From: Maribacter sedimenticola
Lineage (GTDB): Bacteria; Bacteroidota; Bacteroidia; Flavobacteriales; Flavobacteriaceae
NCBI RefSeq assembly: GCF_900188415.1
Contig: NZ_FZNV01000004.1
Location: 1-64,000, forward strand
Direction: 5' to 3'
Length of the DNA stretch: 64,000 bases
Positions 37,224-45,836 of this stretch are shown piece by piece. Position 1 is the stretch's first letter, and each line of letters opens with the position of its first letter. The notes under the pieces are model-generated. The model did not search any database. It was given only the letters and a program-made list of their open reading frames with translations, and was not told the DNA's origin. A program made the position numbers and the translations under genes.

Positions 37224-38582
37224 ATGAGGTTATTTTTAATTTCAATGACCGTTGCAGCTTTGTTAGTGGGCTGTAACGGTCAATCCTCAAAGTCCAAGGA
37301 CAATGGGCAAGAGGAGTCCAAAAAACTTACGGAGATTACGGATGAACAATTATTGGATTCCGTACAAAAACAGACCTTCAATTATTTCTGGGAGGGTGCA
37401 GAACCCACATCAGGTCTGGCAAGGGAAAGAATTCATTTAGATAATATATACCCGTCACATGACAAGGATATTATAACCATTGGTGGATCAGGGTTTGGTG
37501 TTATGGCCATTTTAGTAGGTATAGAAAGAGAATTCATAACACGCGAAATGGGTTTGGAACGACTGGAAAAAGCGGTAGATTTCCTTGATAAAGCCGATCG
37601 TTTTCATGGTGCATGGCCACACTGGTTGACCCCAGATGGCAAAACGACCCCGTTCAGCAAAAAAGATAATGGTGGAGACCTTGTAGAGACCGCATTTCTT
37701 ATAGAAGGCTTGTTGACCGTTAAAGAATATTTCAAAAACGGTAATGAACGAGAGCAAAAATTAGCCCAACGAATACAGCAATTATGGGAAGATGTGGAAT
37801 GGGATTGGTATACCAAAGGTGAAAACGTATTGTACTGGCACTGGTCGCCAGAATATGAATGGGATATGAATTTCCCCGTGGGTGGTTATAATGAAGCGTT
37901 GATCATGTACATTTTGGCAGCGGCATCTCCCACCCATCCAATAAAAAAAGAAGTTTATGACAAAGGTTGGGCTAGAAATGGGGCTATAACAAAAGATACT
38001 ACATTTTATGGTCTACCCACTGTTTTAGATCATTACGAGCATGATGCCTCTCCGGTAGGCCCAATGTTCTGGGCACACTATTCTTTTACAGGTTTAAACC
38101 CTAAAGGCTTAAAAGATCAATATGCAGATTACTGGGAATTGAACCGTAACCATACCATAATACAGTACAAATATGCGGTAGATAACCCTAAGAATTATAA
38201 AGGTTACGGAGAAGATTTATGGGGCCTCACATCAAGTTACTCCATGAAAGGTTACGCAGGTCATAGACCAGATAGGGATATTAGCGTTATTTCGCCAACT
38301 GCGGCACTTTCTTCCATGCCATATGCACCTAAAGAGAGCATGGCATTTTTAAGAAACCTGTACACCAACCATGATACGCTTGTGGGTAAATACGGCCCAT
38401 ATGATGCGTTTAGCTTAGAAGAAAATTGGGTGTTGCCCAGATATTTGGCCATTGATCAAGGACCTATTCCGGTGATGATCGAAAATCATAGAAGCGGACT
38501 GTTCTGGATGCTTTTTATGACCAATGACGATGTTCGTAACGGATTGGACAAACTTGGGTTTTCAGTTGTATCTCCAAAATGA
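37224..38582 (+). CDS. GH144-type endo-beta-1,2-glucanase (glycoamylase-family lipoprotein), copy 1
   Basis: A 452-residue lipoprotein (lipobox LLVGC, Cys17). It belongs to the former 'glycoamylase' Pfam family, whose characterised members are GH144 endo-beta-1,2-glucanases. Key blocks: QTFNYFWEGAEPTSGLARER, GGSGFGVMAILVGIERE, DRFHGAWPHW, DNGGDLVETAFLIEGLL, YWHWSPEYEWDMN and the final region AIDQGPIPVMIENHRSG. Its length fits the family. It should cut beta-1,2-glucan into short oligosaccharides at the cell surface or in the periplasm. It overlaps the second copy by 4 bp. Confidence 0.88.
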   Translation: MRLFLISMTVAALLVGCNGQSSKSKDNGQEESKKLTEITDEQLLDSVQKQTFNYFWEGAEPTSGLARERIHLDNIYPSHDKDIITIGGSGFGVMAILVGIEREFITREMGLERLEKAVDFLDKADRFHGAWPHWLTPDGKTTPFSKKDNGGDLVETAFLIEGLLTVKEYFKNGNEREQKLAQRIQQLWEDVEWDWYTKGENVLYWHWSPEYEWDMNFPVGGYNEALIMYILAAASPTHPIKKEVYDKGWARNGAITKDTTFYGLPTVLDHYEHDASPVGPMFWAHYSFTGLNPKGLKDQYADYWELNRNHTIIQYKYAVDNPKNYKGYGEDLWGLTSSYSMKGYAGHRPDRDISVISPTAALSSMPYAPKESMAFLRNLYTNHDTLVGKYGPYDAFSLEENWVLPRYLAIDQGPIPVMIENHRSGLFWMLFMTNDDVRNGLDKLGFSVVSPK

Positions 38583-40015
38583 AGGTAACAAACCTACATA
38601 GATGCAATAAGAATAACTTCCAAAAGATACTTGTTGTATTTTTTGGAGTACTGACGATGTCCATAGTGGCCTGTTCAACATCGGAACCCGATGCCCCAAC
38701 TGGGCAATCTGAGCTACCGGAAATACCTACAGAACCAGAACCAGACCCTGAAGTACCCGATATTACAGATGAGGAACTTTTAGACCTTACCCAACGAGAA
38801 ACCTTCAAATACTTTTGGGATTTTGCCGAGGCAAACTCTGGTGCTGCGCGTGAACGTTTTCACCCCATTGAACCATCAAACGACCCAAATACGGTTAGTG
38901 TTGGCGGTACCGGTTTTGGTTTAATGGCTTTGATTGTAGGTGTAGAAAGAGGTTTTATAAGCAGAAACGAATCTGTAGTACGTATTGATCAAATCTTAAG
39001 TTTCTTGGAAACTGCTGATCGTTTTCACGGTGCATGGCCACACTGGTTAGACGGCACCAATGGTACCGTTAGACCTTTTAGTGAAATGGACAATGGTGGC
39101 GACCTTGTAGAAACCGCATTTTTGGTGCAGGGCTTGATCTGTATTAAGGAATATTTTAAAGATGGTGACGAAACCGAAAAATCTTTAGCCGATAAGGCAG
39201 ATGCACTATGGAAAGGGGTTGAGTGGAACTGGTACACGCAAGATAAAAATAGCCTTTACTGGCACTGGAGTCCTAATTTTGGTTTTGATATCAATCTAGA
39301 ATTGAAAGGATATAATGAAGTAATGATTACTTACGTAATGGCTGCCGCTTCACCAGAATTTTCTATTGAAAAAGAGGTATATACCAATGGCTGGGCATCT
39401 AACGGAGCTATTACAGATGCTACTAGTGCCTATACTATTCCGTTGATTGTGGATCATGCAGGAAACTCCACTAATGGCGGACCATTATTTTTTTCGCACT
39501 ACTCTTATTTAGGACTCAAGCCACATAATTTGAACGACGAATTCGTTGATTATGGTGCTGCGGCCATCAACCATGCTAAAATCAATTATCTGTACTGCGT
39601 AGATAATCCTAAAAATTTCATCGATTATGGCGAAAATTGCTGGGGATTAACAGCCAGTTATTCTAGAAATACTGATGGTACCTTAGGGTATAACGCACAT
39701 AGCCCAAGTAATGACATAGGTGTAATATCACCAACAGCGGCAATCAGTTCCATTCCTTACACTCCAGAAGAATCTCTAAAAGCGCTACGCTATTTTTATC
39801 AACATAAAGATAAATTATTGGGACCGGCAGGATTTTATGATGCTTTTAGTCCGCAAAACAACTTTTGGGTTGCTAAAGCTTATTTGGCGATTGACCAAGG
39901 ACCTGAAATCATAATGATAGAAAACTACAGAACAGGCTTACTTTGGAATCTTTTCATGCAGAATGAAGACATTCAAAACGGTCTTGACAAACTAGGTTTT
40001 ACGTATGAAAAATGA
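38579..40015 (+). CDS. GH144-type endo-beta-1,2-glucanase lipoprotein, copy 2
   Basis: A 478-residue paralogue of the preceding gene with the same blocks (RETFKYFWDFAEANSGAARER, GGTGFGLMALIVGVERG, DRFHGAWPHW, DNGGDLVETAFLVQGL, YWHWSPNFGFDIN). The N-terminus has a lipobox (SIVAC, about residue 32) followed by a Pro/Glu-rich linker (PEIPTEPEPDPEVPDI), a spacer seen in surface-exposed lipoproteins. So copy 2 may act outside while copy 1 may act in the periplasm; this is inference. It overlaps both neighbours (4 bp upstream, 11 bp downstream). Confidence 0.87.
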   Translation: MKVTNLHRCNKNNFQKILVVFFGVLTMSIVACSTSEPDAPTGQSELPEIPTEPEPDPEVPDITDEELLDLTQRETFKYFWDFAEANSGAARERFHPIEPSNDPNTVSVGGTGFGLMALIVGVERGFISRNESVVRIDQILSFLETADRFHGAWPHWLDGTNGTVRPFSEMDNGGDLVETAFLVQGLICIKEYFKDGDETEKSLADKADALWKGVEWNWYTQDKNSLYWHWSPNFGFDINLELKGYNEVMITYVMAAASPEFSIEKEVYTNGWASNGAITDATSAYTIPLIVDHAGNSTNGGPLFFSHYSYLGLKPHNLNDEFVDYGAAAINHAKINYLYCVDNPKNFIDYGENCWGLTASYSRNTDGTLGYNAHSPSNDIGVISPTAAISSIPYTPEESLKALRYFYQHKDKLLGPAGFYDAFSPQNNFWVAKAYLAIDQGPEIIMIENYRTGLLWNLFMQNEDIQNGLDKLGFTYEK

Positions 40016-40796
40016 ACACTTACTTCTCGCCCTTATTTTTATATGCAGCTTTACAGCTTTCGCACAGGATACCGGTTCTTTTGAAAAGAAAGCATTGATC
40101 ATAAAAGGTGATACATTGCCATATCGAATGCTATATCCTGAAAATTTTGACGCGGAAAAAACATATCCGTTAATCTTATTTTTACATGGTGCGGGTGAAA
40201 GAGGCAATGACAACCAAAAACAATTAACACATGGTAGTGCTCTATTTCTTAACCAAAACAATAGAACCAAATTTCCCGCAATTGTTATTATGCCACAATG
40301 CCCTAAAGATGATTATTGGGCTCAGGTAAACGTAGATCGTAGCAACTACCCTGTTCAATTGGACTTTCAATTTAAAAAAGGACCAACCAAGGCAATGGAC
40401 CTTGTGCTGCAATTATTGGAAAATTATGAAAAAGAAGACTTTGTAGATAAAAACAAAACTTATGTCATGGGGCTTTCTATGGGCGGTATGGGCACCTATG
40501 AACTTTTAGCAAGACAACCAGACCGTTTTGCTGCCGCAATTGCAATATGTGGAGCGGGCGACCCAGCTTACGCAACAAATTACGCGAAGAAAATTCCTGT
40601 ATGGGCATTTCATGGTGCTCATGATAACGTTGTTGCCCCTTTACAAACAATGGAAATGGTTAGTGCTTTACTACATGAGGGAGCTTTCCCCCGGCTTACC
40701 TTATATGATTTTGCCAACCATAATAGTTGGGATCCTGCTTTTGCAGAACCAGATTTATTACCATGGCTTTTCTCTAACTCCTTGAACAAAGAATAA
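40005..40796 (+). CDS. Secreted alpha/beta hydrolase, esterase-type
   Basis: A 263-residue protein with a signal peptide (residues 1-20, ending AFAQ). It has LILFLHGAGERGND (oxyanion strand), nucleophile elbow GLSMGGMG with Ser158, an acidic residue probably in WAFHGAHDNVV, and a His in FANHNSWDPAF. This matches the phospholipase/carboxylesterase and PHB-depolymerase-like esterases common in carbohydrate loci. It could remove acyl groups from the glycan. It starts 11 bp inside the second GH144 gene, supporting co-translation in the same operon. Confidence 0.82.
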   Translation: MKNEHLLLALIFICSFTAFAQDTGSFEKKALIIKGDTLPYRMLYPENFDAEKTYPLILFLHGAGERGNDNQKQLTHGSALFLNQNNRTKFPAIVIMPQCPKDDYWAQVNVDRSNYPVQLDFQFKKGPTKAMDLVLQLLENYEKEDFVDKNKTYVMGLSMGGMGTYELLARQPDRFAAAIAICGAGDPAYATNYAKKIPVWAFHGAHDNVVAPLQTMEMVSALLHEGAFPRLTLYDFANHNSWDPAFAEPDLLPWLFSNSLNKE

Positions 40797-40818
40797 AAGG
40801 TCATTAAAACCGATATTT

Positions 40819-43089
40819 ATGTCTCATACCTATAAATTAATACCATTACTCCTATTGTCTTTTGCCATTTCTAAAATGTCTGCGCAAGAAACCATACCTG
40901 AAGTTGAAGCCTTATTGAGCAAAATGACTTTAGATGAAAAGATAGGACAGCTAAATCTATTGACACCTGGTGGCGGTATTGCTACGGGGTCTGTTGTAAG
41001 TGAAAATGTTGAAGCAAAAATAAAAGCTGGTCAAGTAGGTGGTTTATTTGGTGTATCAGGACCAGAGAAAGTTAGGCAGGCACAAGAAATAGCGATAAAA
41101 AATTCTAGATTAAAAATCCCTTTATTAATAGGTTCCGATATTATTCACGGTTACAAGACCACCTACCCTATTCCATTGGGTGTGGCTTCTAGTTGGAATA
41201 TGGAACTAATTGAAAGTGCCGCAAAAATGGCTGCAAAAGAAGCTACCGCAGATGGTATTAACTGGAATTTTTCGCCAATGGTAGATATTTCCCGTGATGC
41301 CAGATGGGGAAGAATTTCTGAAGGTTCTGGCGAAGACCCATACTTAGGATCGGCTATTGCAAAGGCAATGGTGAAAGGTTACCAAGGTAAAGATTTAAAA
41401 AATGAATTTACCATGATGGCCACGGTTAAGCATTTGGCATTGTACGGTGCCGTTGAAGCTGGGCGTGATTATAATTCGGTTGATATGAGTAAGGTGAAAA
41501 TGTACAACCAATATCTACCACCGTACCAAGCAGCTGTAGATGCCGGCGTAGGTAGCGCCATGACATCTTTTAATGATATTGACGGTATACCTGCTACTGG
41601 GAATAAATGGTTGATTACGGACCTATTAAGAAAGCAATGGGGCTTTAAAGGTTTTGTTGTTTCTGATTATACTTCTGTAAATGAAATGACCGCGCATGGA
41701 TTGGGAGACCTGCAAGCTGTTTCTGCCCAAGCCATTAATGCGGGACTTGATATGGATATGGTGGGCGAAGGTTTTTTGACCACACTTAAGAAATCTGTAC
41801 AAGAAGGCAAGGTAACCGAAGAAGCCATTACAATTGCCTGTAGAAGGATTTTAACCGCAAAGCATCAATTGGGACTGTTTGATGACCCTTATAAATACTC
41901 GGACACTTCAAGACCTAAAAAGGATATCCTTACCGCAGAAAACAGAGCAGCTGCCAGAAAAATTGCCACACAATCCTTTGTACTTCTCAAAAACGAGAAC
42001 AACGTACTTCCTTTACAAAAAGATGCTAAAATCGCATTGGTTGGTCCTTTGGCAAATGATAAAAACAATATGCTGGGTACATGGGCACCTACGGGAGACC
42101 CTCAGTTATCCATTCCTGTTTTAGAAGGTTTAAAAAATGTAGCTCCAAAAGCTAAGATAACGTACGCCAAAGGGGCTAATATCACCAATGACCATGAACT
42201 GGCTTCACGTGCCAATGTTTTTGGGCTACGCGTAGATATTGATAAACGATCGCCAGATGCCATGATTGCAGAAGCTTTGCAAAACACTAAAAATGCAGAC
42301 GTCATCGTTGCCGTGGTCGGGGAAGCTTCTGAGTTTGCAGGGGAAGCAGCTAGTAGAACCGAAATATCAATGCCTCAGAGTCAAAAAAAATTAATCAATG
42401 CCTTGGCAGAGACCGGCAAACCTGTGGTACTGGTACTTTTTAGTGGAAGACCACTGACCATCGCAGAAGAATTTAACCTACCGGTAAGTATTCTGCAAGT
42501 TTGGAACCCTGGTGTTGAAGCCGGTAACGCTATTGCAGATGTGCTTTTTGGAGATTATAATCCGTCAGGTAAATTAACGGCAAGTTGGCCTAGAAACGTG
42601 GGGCAAATTCCCATATACCACAGTATGAAAAATACAGGAAGACCAGCACCTACCCATACATTTGAAAAGTTCAAATCCAATTACCTAGATAGTGAACTAT
42701 CTCCCCTTTTCTCTTTTGGTTATGGGCTGAGTTATACCACATTTGAATATAGTGCAATAGCTGTTGACAAGAAAAAAATAGCACAAGATGAAGCTGTAAA
42801 TATCTCGTTTACCGTAAAAAACACTGGTAATTATGATGGTGAAGAAGTAGTTCAACTCTACTTAAAAGATGAGGTCCGCAGTATAACACCTCCAAAAAGA
42901 CAGCTTAAAGGTTTTAAAAAAATATTCCTGAAAAAAGGGGAAAGCCAAAGAGTGACTATCCCCCTTTCTGCAAATGATTTAAAATTCTATAACAGTGAAT
43001 TAAAATTTGTAGCTGAACCAGGGAAGTTTATTGTTTTCGTAGGTGGAAATTCCAATGCTGAGATGTCTACTGAATTTGAACTGGAATAA
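40819..43089 (+). CDS. GH3 beta-glucosidase (BglX-like)
   Basis: A 756-residue secreted enzyme with a signal peptide (ending MSAQ). The GH3 N-terminal barrel has LIGSDIIHGYKT, NFSPMVDISRDARWGRISEG, and the nucleophile D283 in KGFVVSDYTS. The C-terminal domain has the candidate acid/base Glu in VGEASEFAGEAASR, then VLVLFSGRPL. The end is a fibronectin-III-like domain (NTGNYDGEEVVQLYLKD). In characterised beta-1,2-glucan loci a GH3 enzyme splits sophorose and other oligosaccharides made by GH144, which fits its neighbours. Substrate preference is inferred from context. Confidence 0.93.
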   Translation: MSHTYKLIPLLLLSFAISKMSAQETIPEVEALLSKMTLDEKIGQLNLLTPGGGIATGSVVSENVEAKIKAGQVGGLFGVSGPEKVRQAQEIAIKNSRLKIPLLIGSDIIHGYKTTYPIPLGVASSWNMELIESAAKMAAKEATADGINWNFSPMVDISRDARWGRISEGSGEDPYLGSAIAKAMVKGYQGKDLKNEFTMMATVKHLALYGAVEAGRDYNSVDMSKVKMYNQYLPPYQAAVDAGVGSAMTSFNDIDGIPATGNKWLITDLLRKQWGFKGFVVSDYTSVNEMTAHGLGDLQAVSAQAINAGLDMDMVGEGFLTTLKKSVQEGKVTEEAITIACRRILTAKHQLGLFDDPYKYSDTSRPKKDILTAENRAAARKIATQSFVLLKNENNVLPLQKDAKIALVGPLANDKNNMLGTWAPTGDPQLSIPVLEGLKNVAPKAKITYAKGANITNDHELASRANVFGLRVDIDKRSPDAMIAEALQNTKNADVIVAVVGEASEFAGEAASRTEISMPQSQKKLINALAETGKPVVLVLFSGRPLTIAEEFNLPVSILQVWNPGVEAGNAIADVLFGDYNPSGKLTASWPRNVGQIPIYHSMKNTGRPAPTHTFEKFKSNYLDSELSPLFSFGYGLSYTTFEYSAIAVDKKKIAQDEAVNISFTVKNTGNYDGEEVVQLYLKDEVRSITPPKRQLKGFKKIFLKKGESQRVTIPLSANDLKFYNSELKFVAEPGKFIVFVGGNSNAEMSTEFELE

Positions 43090-43116
43090 ATCTTTGATCC
43101 AATATTTAGAATAAAA

Positions 43117-44763
43117 TTGAATTCGACTATGCGACTAGGCATCCTAACGCTTATAGGCTTATTGACCATTGCTTGTAACACCAAAATAAATACGAGTAAA
43201 AAAACCGCTGAAAAACCAAATATCGTATTTATCATGGCAGATGATCACGCCATTCAAGCAATAAGTGCTTATGGCCACCCCATCAGCAAATTGGCAAATA
43301 CCCCTAATATTGATAGGATTGCCGAGAATGGAGCCATATTCCAAAACAGTTTTGTTACCAACTCCATTTGTGGTCCTAGCAGAGCAGTTATCCTCACCGG
43401 AAAACATAGCCATATCAACGGATTTAGACAAAACGGAGATCACTTTAAGGGTAGTCAGCCCACATTACCCAAAATGCTACAGCAATCCGGTTATAACACC
43501 GCAGTATTCGGTAAGTGGCATTTACATGGTTATCCGGAAGGATTTGATCATTGGAAAATTATTGTAGACCAAGGAAACTATTATAATCCTGATTTTATTG
43601 AACATGGCGATACAACCCGTGTAGAAGGCTATGCTACCGATATTATTACCAATGATGCCTTACAGTGGCTGCAACAGGGCCGAACAGATTCTCTTCCATT
43701 TTTTCTAATGGTACAGCATAAGGCCCCGCATAGAAATTGGATGCCCGCACTGCGACATGCAAACCTTTACGATTCTATACAATTTCCATTACCCGATAGT
43801 TATTTTCCTGATTTTAATAAACAATGGGCTTCTAAAGAGCAACTACAGACCATATATAATGACATGTACGAAGGGCATGATTTAAAAATGACCCAATCTT
43901 TTGGGAGCATACAACTCCTGAACAATCCATGGACCACGGACTTTGATAGAATGACCCCAAAGCAACGTGACGCTTGGGACGCCGCTTACTTAGATAAAAA
44001 CAACGACTTTCATAAAGCTCACTTAACCGGTAAAGATTTGGCCATCTGGAAGGGTCAGCGTTACCTTCAAGATTATATGGCAACTATTGCCGCAGTAGAT
44101 GAGGGTGTCGGCAAAATACTTGATTACTTGGAAGAAAGCGGTCTTGACAAAAACACACTAGTGGTCTATACTTCCGATCAAGGTTTTTGGATGGGTGAAA
44201 ATGGTTGGTTCGATAAACGTTTTATGTATGAAGAATCTTTTAAAACGCCATTACTAATGCAGTTACCTGGTACCATAAGACCAGGAAATAAAATCAGTGC
44301 CATGGTGCAAAATCTAGATTTCGCCCCTACTTTTTTAGAACTTACCGGGTTTTCCAATTTAAGTAAAGACATGCAAGGAGAATCTTTTTTCGGATTATTG
44401 AACGGGACACTTAACGAAGACGATTACAGAGATGTGGTTTACTATCATTATTACGATTACCCTGCATTTCACATGGTGAAGAAGCATTACGGTATACGAA
44501 CAAAACGTTATAAACTAATACATTTTTATGATGATATAGATACTTGGGAGTTATACGACCTTGAAAAAGATCCAAATGAAAAAATGAATTTGATCATGAA
44601 TACCGATTATGCCCAGGTCTTACATAGAATGCGCATTAAACTGGATAGCGTACAAACACATTACAAGGTTACCGAAACTGAATTTAAAAAAGCTCCTAAA
44701 GAAAAAGTGGACAACGCCTACGAGCAATTTAAACGATTAAGGGGCACTCCGGCTTTTGAATAA
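43117..44763 (+). CDS. Sulfatase-superfamily lipoprotein (formylglycine type, S1 family)
   Basis: A 548-residue lipoprotein (lipobox LTIAC); the second ATG at 43129 is an equally good start. It has the S1 sulfatase signature with Cys86 in ICGPSRAVILTG (C-x-P-S-R), to be converted to formylglycine. Metal ligands are in MADDHAIQ (D41, D42), and further blocks are FGKWHLHG, VYTSDQGFWMGENG and RTKRYKLIHFYDDID. It would remove sulfate, or a phospho-group in some relatives, from the substrate. No anSME maturase is encoded in the window. It is the last gene of the polysaccharide operon, starting 27 bp after the GH3 gene. Confidence 0.88.
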   Translation: MNSTMRLGILTLIGLLTIACNTKINTSKKTAEKPNIVFIMADDHAIQAISAYGHPISKLANTPNIDRIAENGAIFQNSFVTNSICGPSRAVILTGKHSHINGFRQNGDHFKGSQPTLPKMLQQSGYNTAVFGKWHLHGYPEGFDHWKIIVDQGNYYNPDFIEHGDTTRVEGYATDIITNDALQWLQQGRTDSLPFFLMVQHKAPHRNWMPALRHANLYDSIQFPLPDSYFPDFNKQWASKEQLQTIYNDMYEGHDLKMTQSFGSIQLLNNPWTTDFDRMTPKQRDAWDAAYLDKNNDFHKAHLTGKDLAIWKGQRYLQDYMATIAAVDEGVGKILDYLEESGLDKNTLVVYTSDQGFWMGENGWFDKRFMYEESFKTPLLMQLPGTIRPGNKISAMVQNLDFAPTFLELTGFSNLSKDMQGESFFGLLNGTLNEDDYRDVVYYHYYDYPAFHMVKKHYGIRTKRYKLIHFYDDIDTWELYDLEKDPNEKMNLIMNTDYAQVLHRMRIKLDSVQTHYKVTETEFKKAPKEKVDNAYEQFKRLRGTPAFE

Positions 44764-45010
44764 TTGCTCCAGCACTACATCTTCTAAAGTACTGTTATGA
44801 AAACAGTTGAATCATATTCTTCAACCTGTAATTAAATGTGCTATATTTAATGGTCTTGCATATATAGAACGTCATGTTTTATAAGATTTAGCTTTCCTAA
44901 TCCATAGAAAATAGCAGAAAATAGTACAGATTATGTATATGGGGAGAATCAAAAAGTTTATCAGGTGCTACCTCTTTTTCATTCGTTCCAAAGCAGTATA
45001 AATACCAAAC

Positions 45011-45799
45011 ATGAAAATTTTAAGAAAATTTAGACAACGATTACTTGAAGAAAGTAAATTCAGCAAGTATATCATTTATGCTATTGGAGAAATAGTATTG
45101 GTGGTCATTGGTATTTTAATAGCGTTAGCCATTAACAACAAAAATGAAGAGCACAATAATATTGAACAAGAACAGGTAATTTTAAAACAAATTAGAGCAG
45201 ACTACAGATCAAACCTTCAACAGTTGGAAAACAAGATTGAAATGAGAAGAAAGTTGATTTCAGAAAGCCTTACAATTTTGGATATCACATCAAATAATAT
45301 TTCCATAAGTCAAGATTCCCTTTCAAAAATATTTGCCACCTTTTTTATGGATCCCACTTTTGACCCCATAGAAAATGATTTAATGAATCTGGAAAACATT
45401 AAATTGATTCGAAATGATAGTTTAAAACAACTACTCTCCCATTGGACATCGGATTTTAAAGCCTATAGTGAATCTGAACAGATACAACATGAACATTATA
45501 TTTCCGAAATCATTCCGTTTATGAAAGAAGTTGGTATAATGAGAAACGCCAATCATGTATTTTGGAAAGCACAAGAATTAAGAATGGGCTTTTTGGACCA
45601 AGGACAGAATACAAAAATTTTAACCTTGGGTAATAGTCCAAAAGCTATAGACGTACCTTCCATTTTAAATGATTATAGGATTGAAGGGTTGGCAACCTTT
45701 ATTTTTACATTTTCCCAAGTGTGTAATTTAGAAGGGGAAACACTTAAGAATAAGATGCTCACCACATTGGATATGTTGGAAAGCGAAATTATGAACTAA
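45011..45799 (+). CDS. DUF6090 family membrane protein (copy 3)
   Basis: A 262-residue protein with the DUF6090 N-terminus (RKFRQRLLEESK, YAIGEIVLVVIGILIALAINN), one membrane helix and a divergent helical C-terminus. Unlike copies 1 and 2, it lacks the conserved CAACCACTAAACC leader. It lies 247 bp after the sulfatase gene and is convergent with the oxidoreductase operon. Function unknown. Confidence 0.82.
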   Translation: MKILRKFRQRLLEESKFSKYIIYAIGEIVLVVIGILIALAINNKNEEHNNIEQEQVILKQIRADYRSNLQQLENKIEMRRKLISESLTILDITSNNISISQDSLSKIFATFFMDPTFDPIENDLMNLENIKLIRNDSLKQLLSHWTSDFKAYSESEQIQHEHYISEIIPFMKEVGIMRNANHVFWKAQELRMGFLDQGQNTKILTLGNSPKAIDVPSILNDYRIEGLATFIFTFSQVCNLEGETLKNKMLTTLDMLESEIMN

Positions 45800-45836
45800 G
45801 GAAAACTGGACTAAAATCAAACAAAGTTTTCCACAC

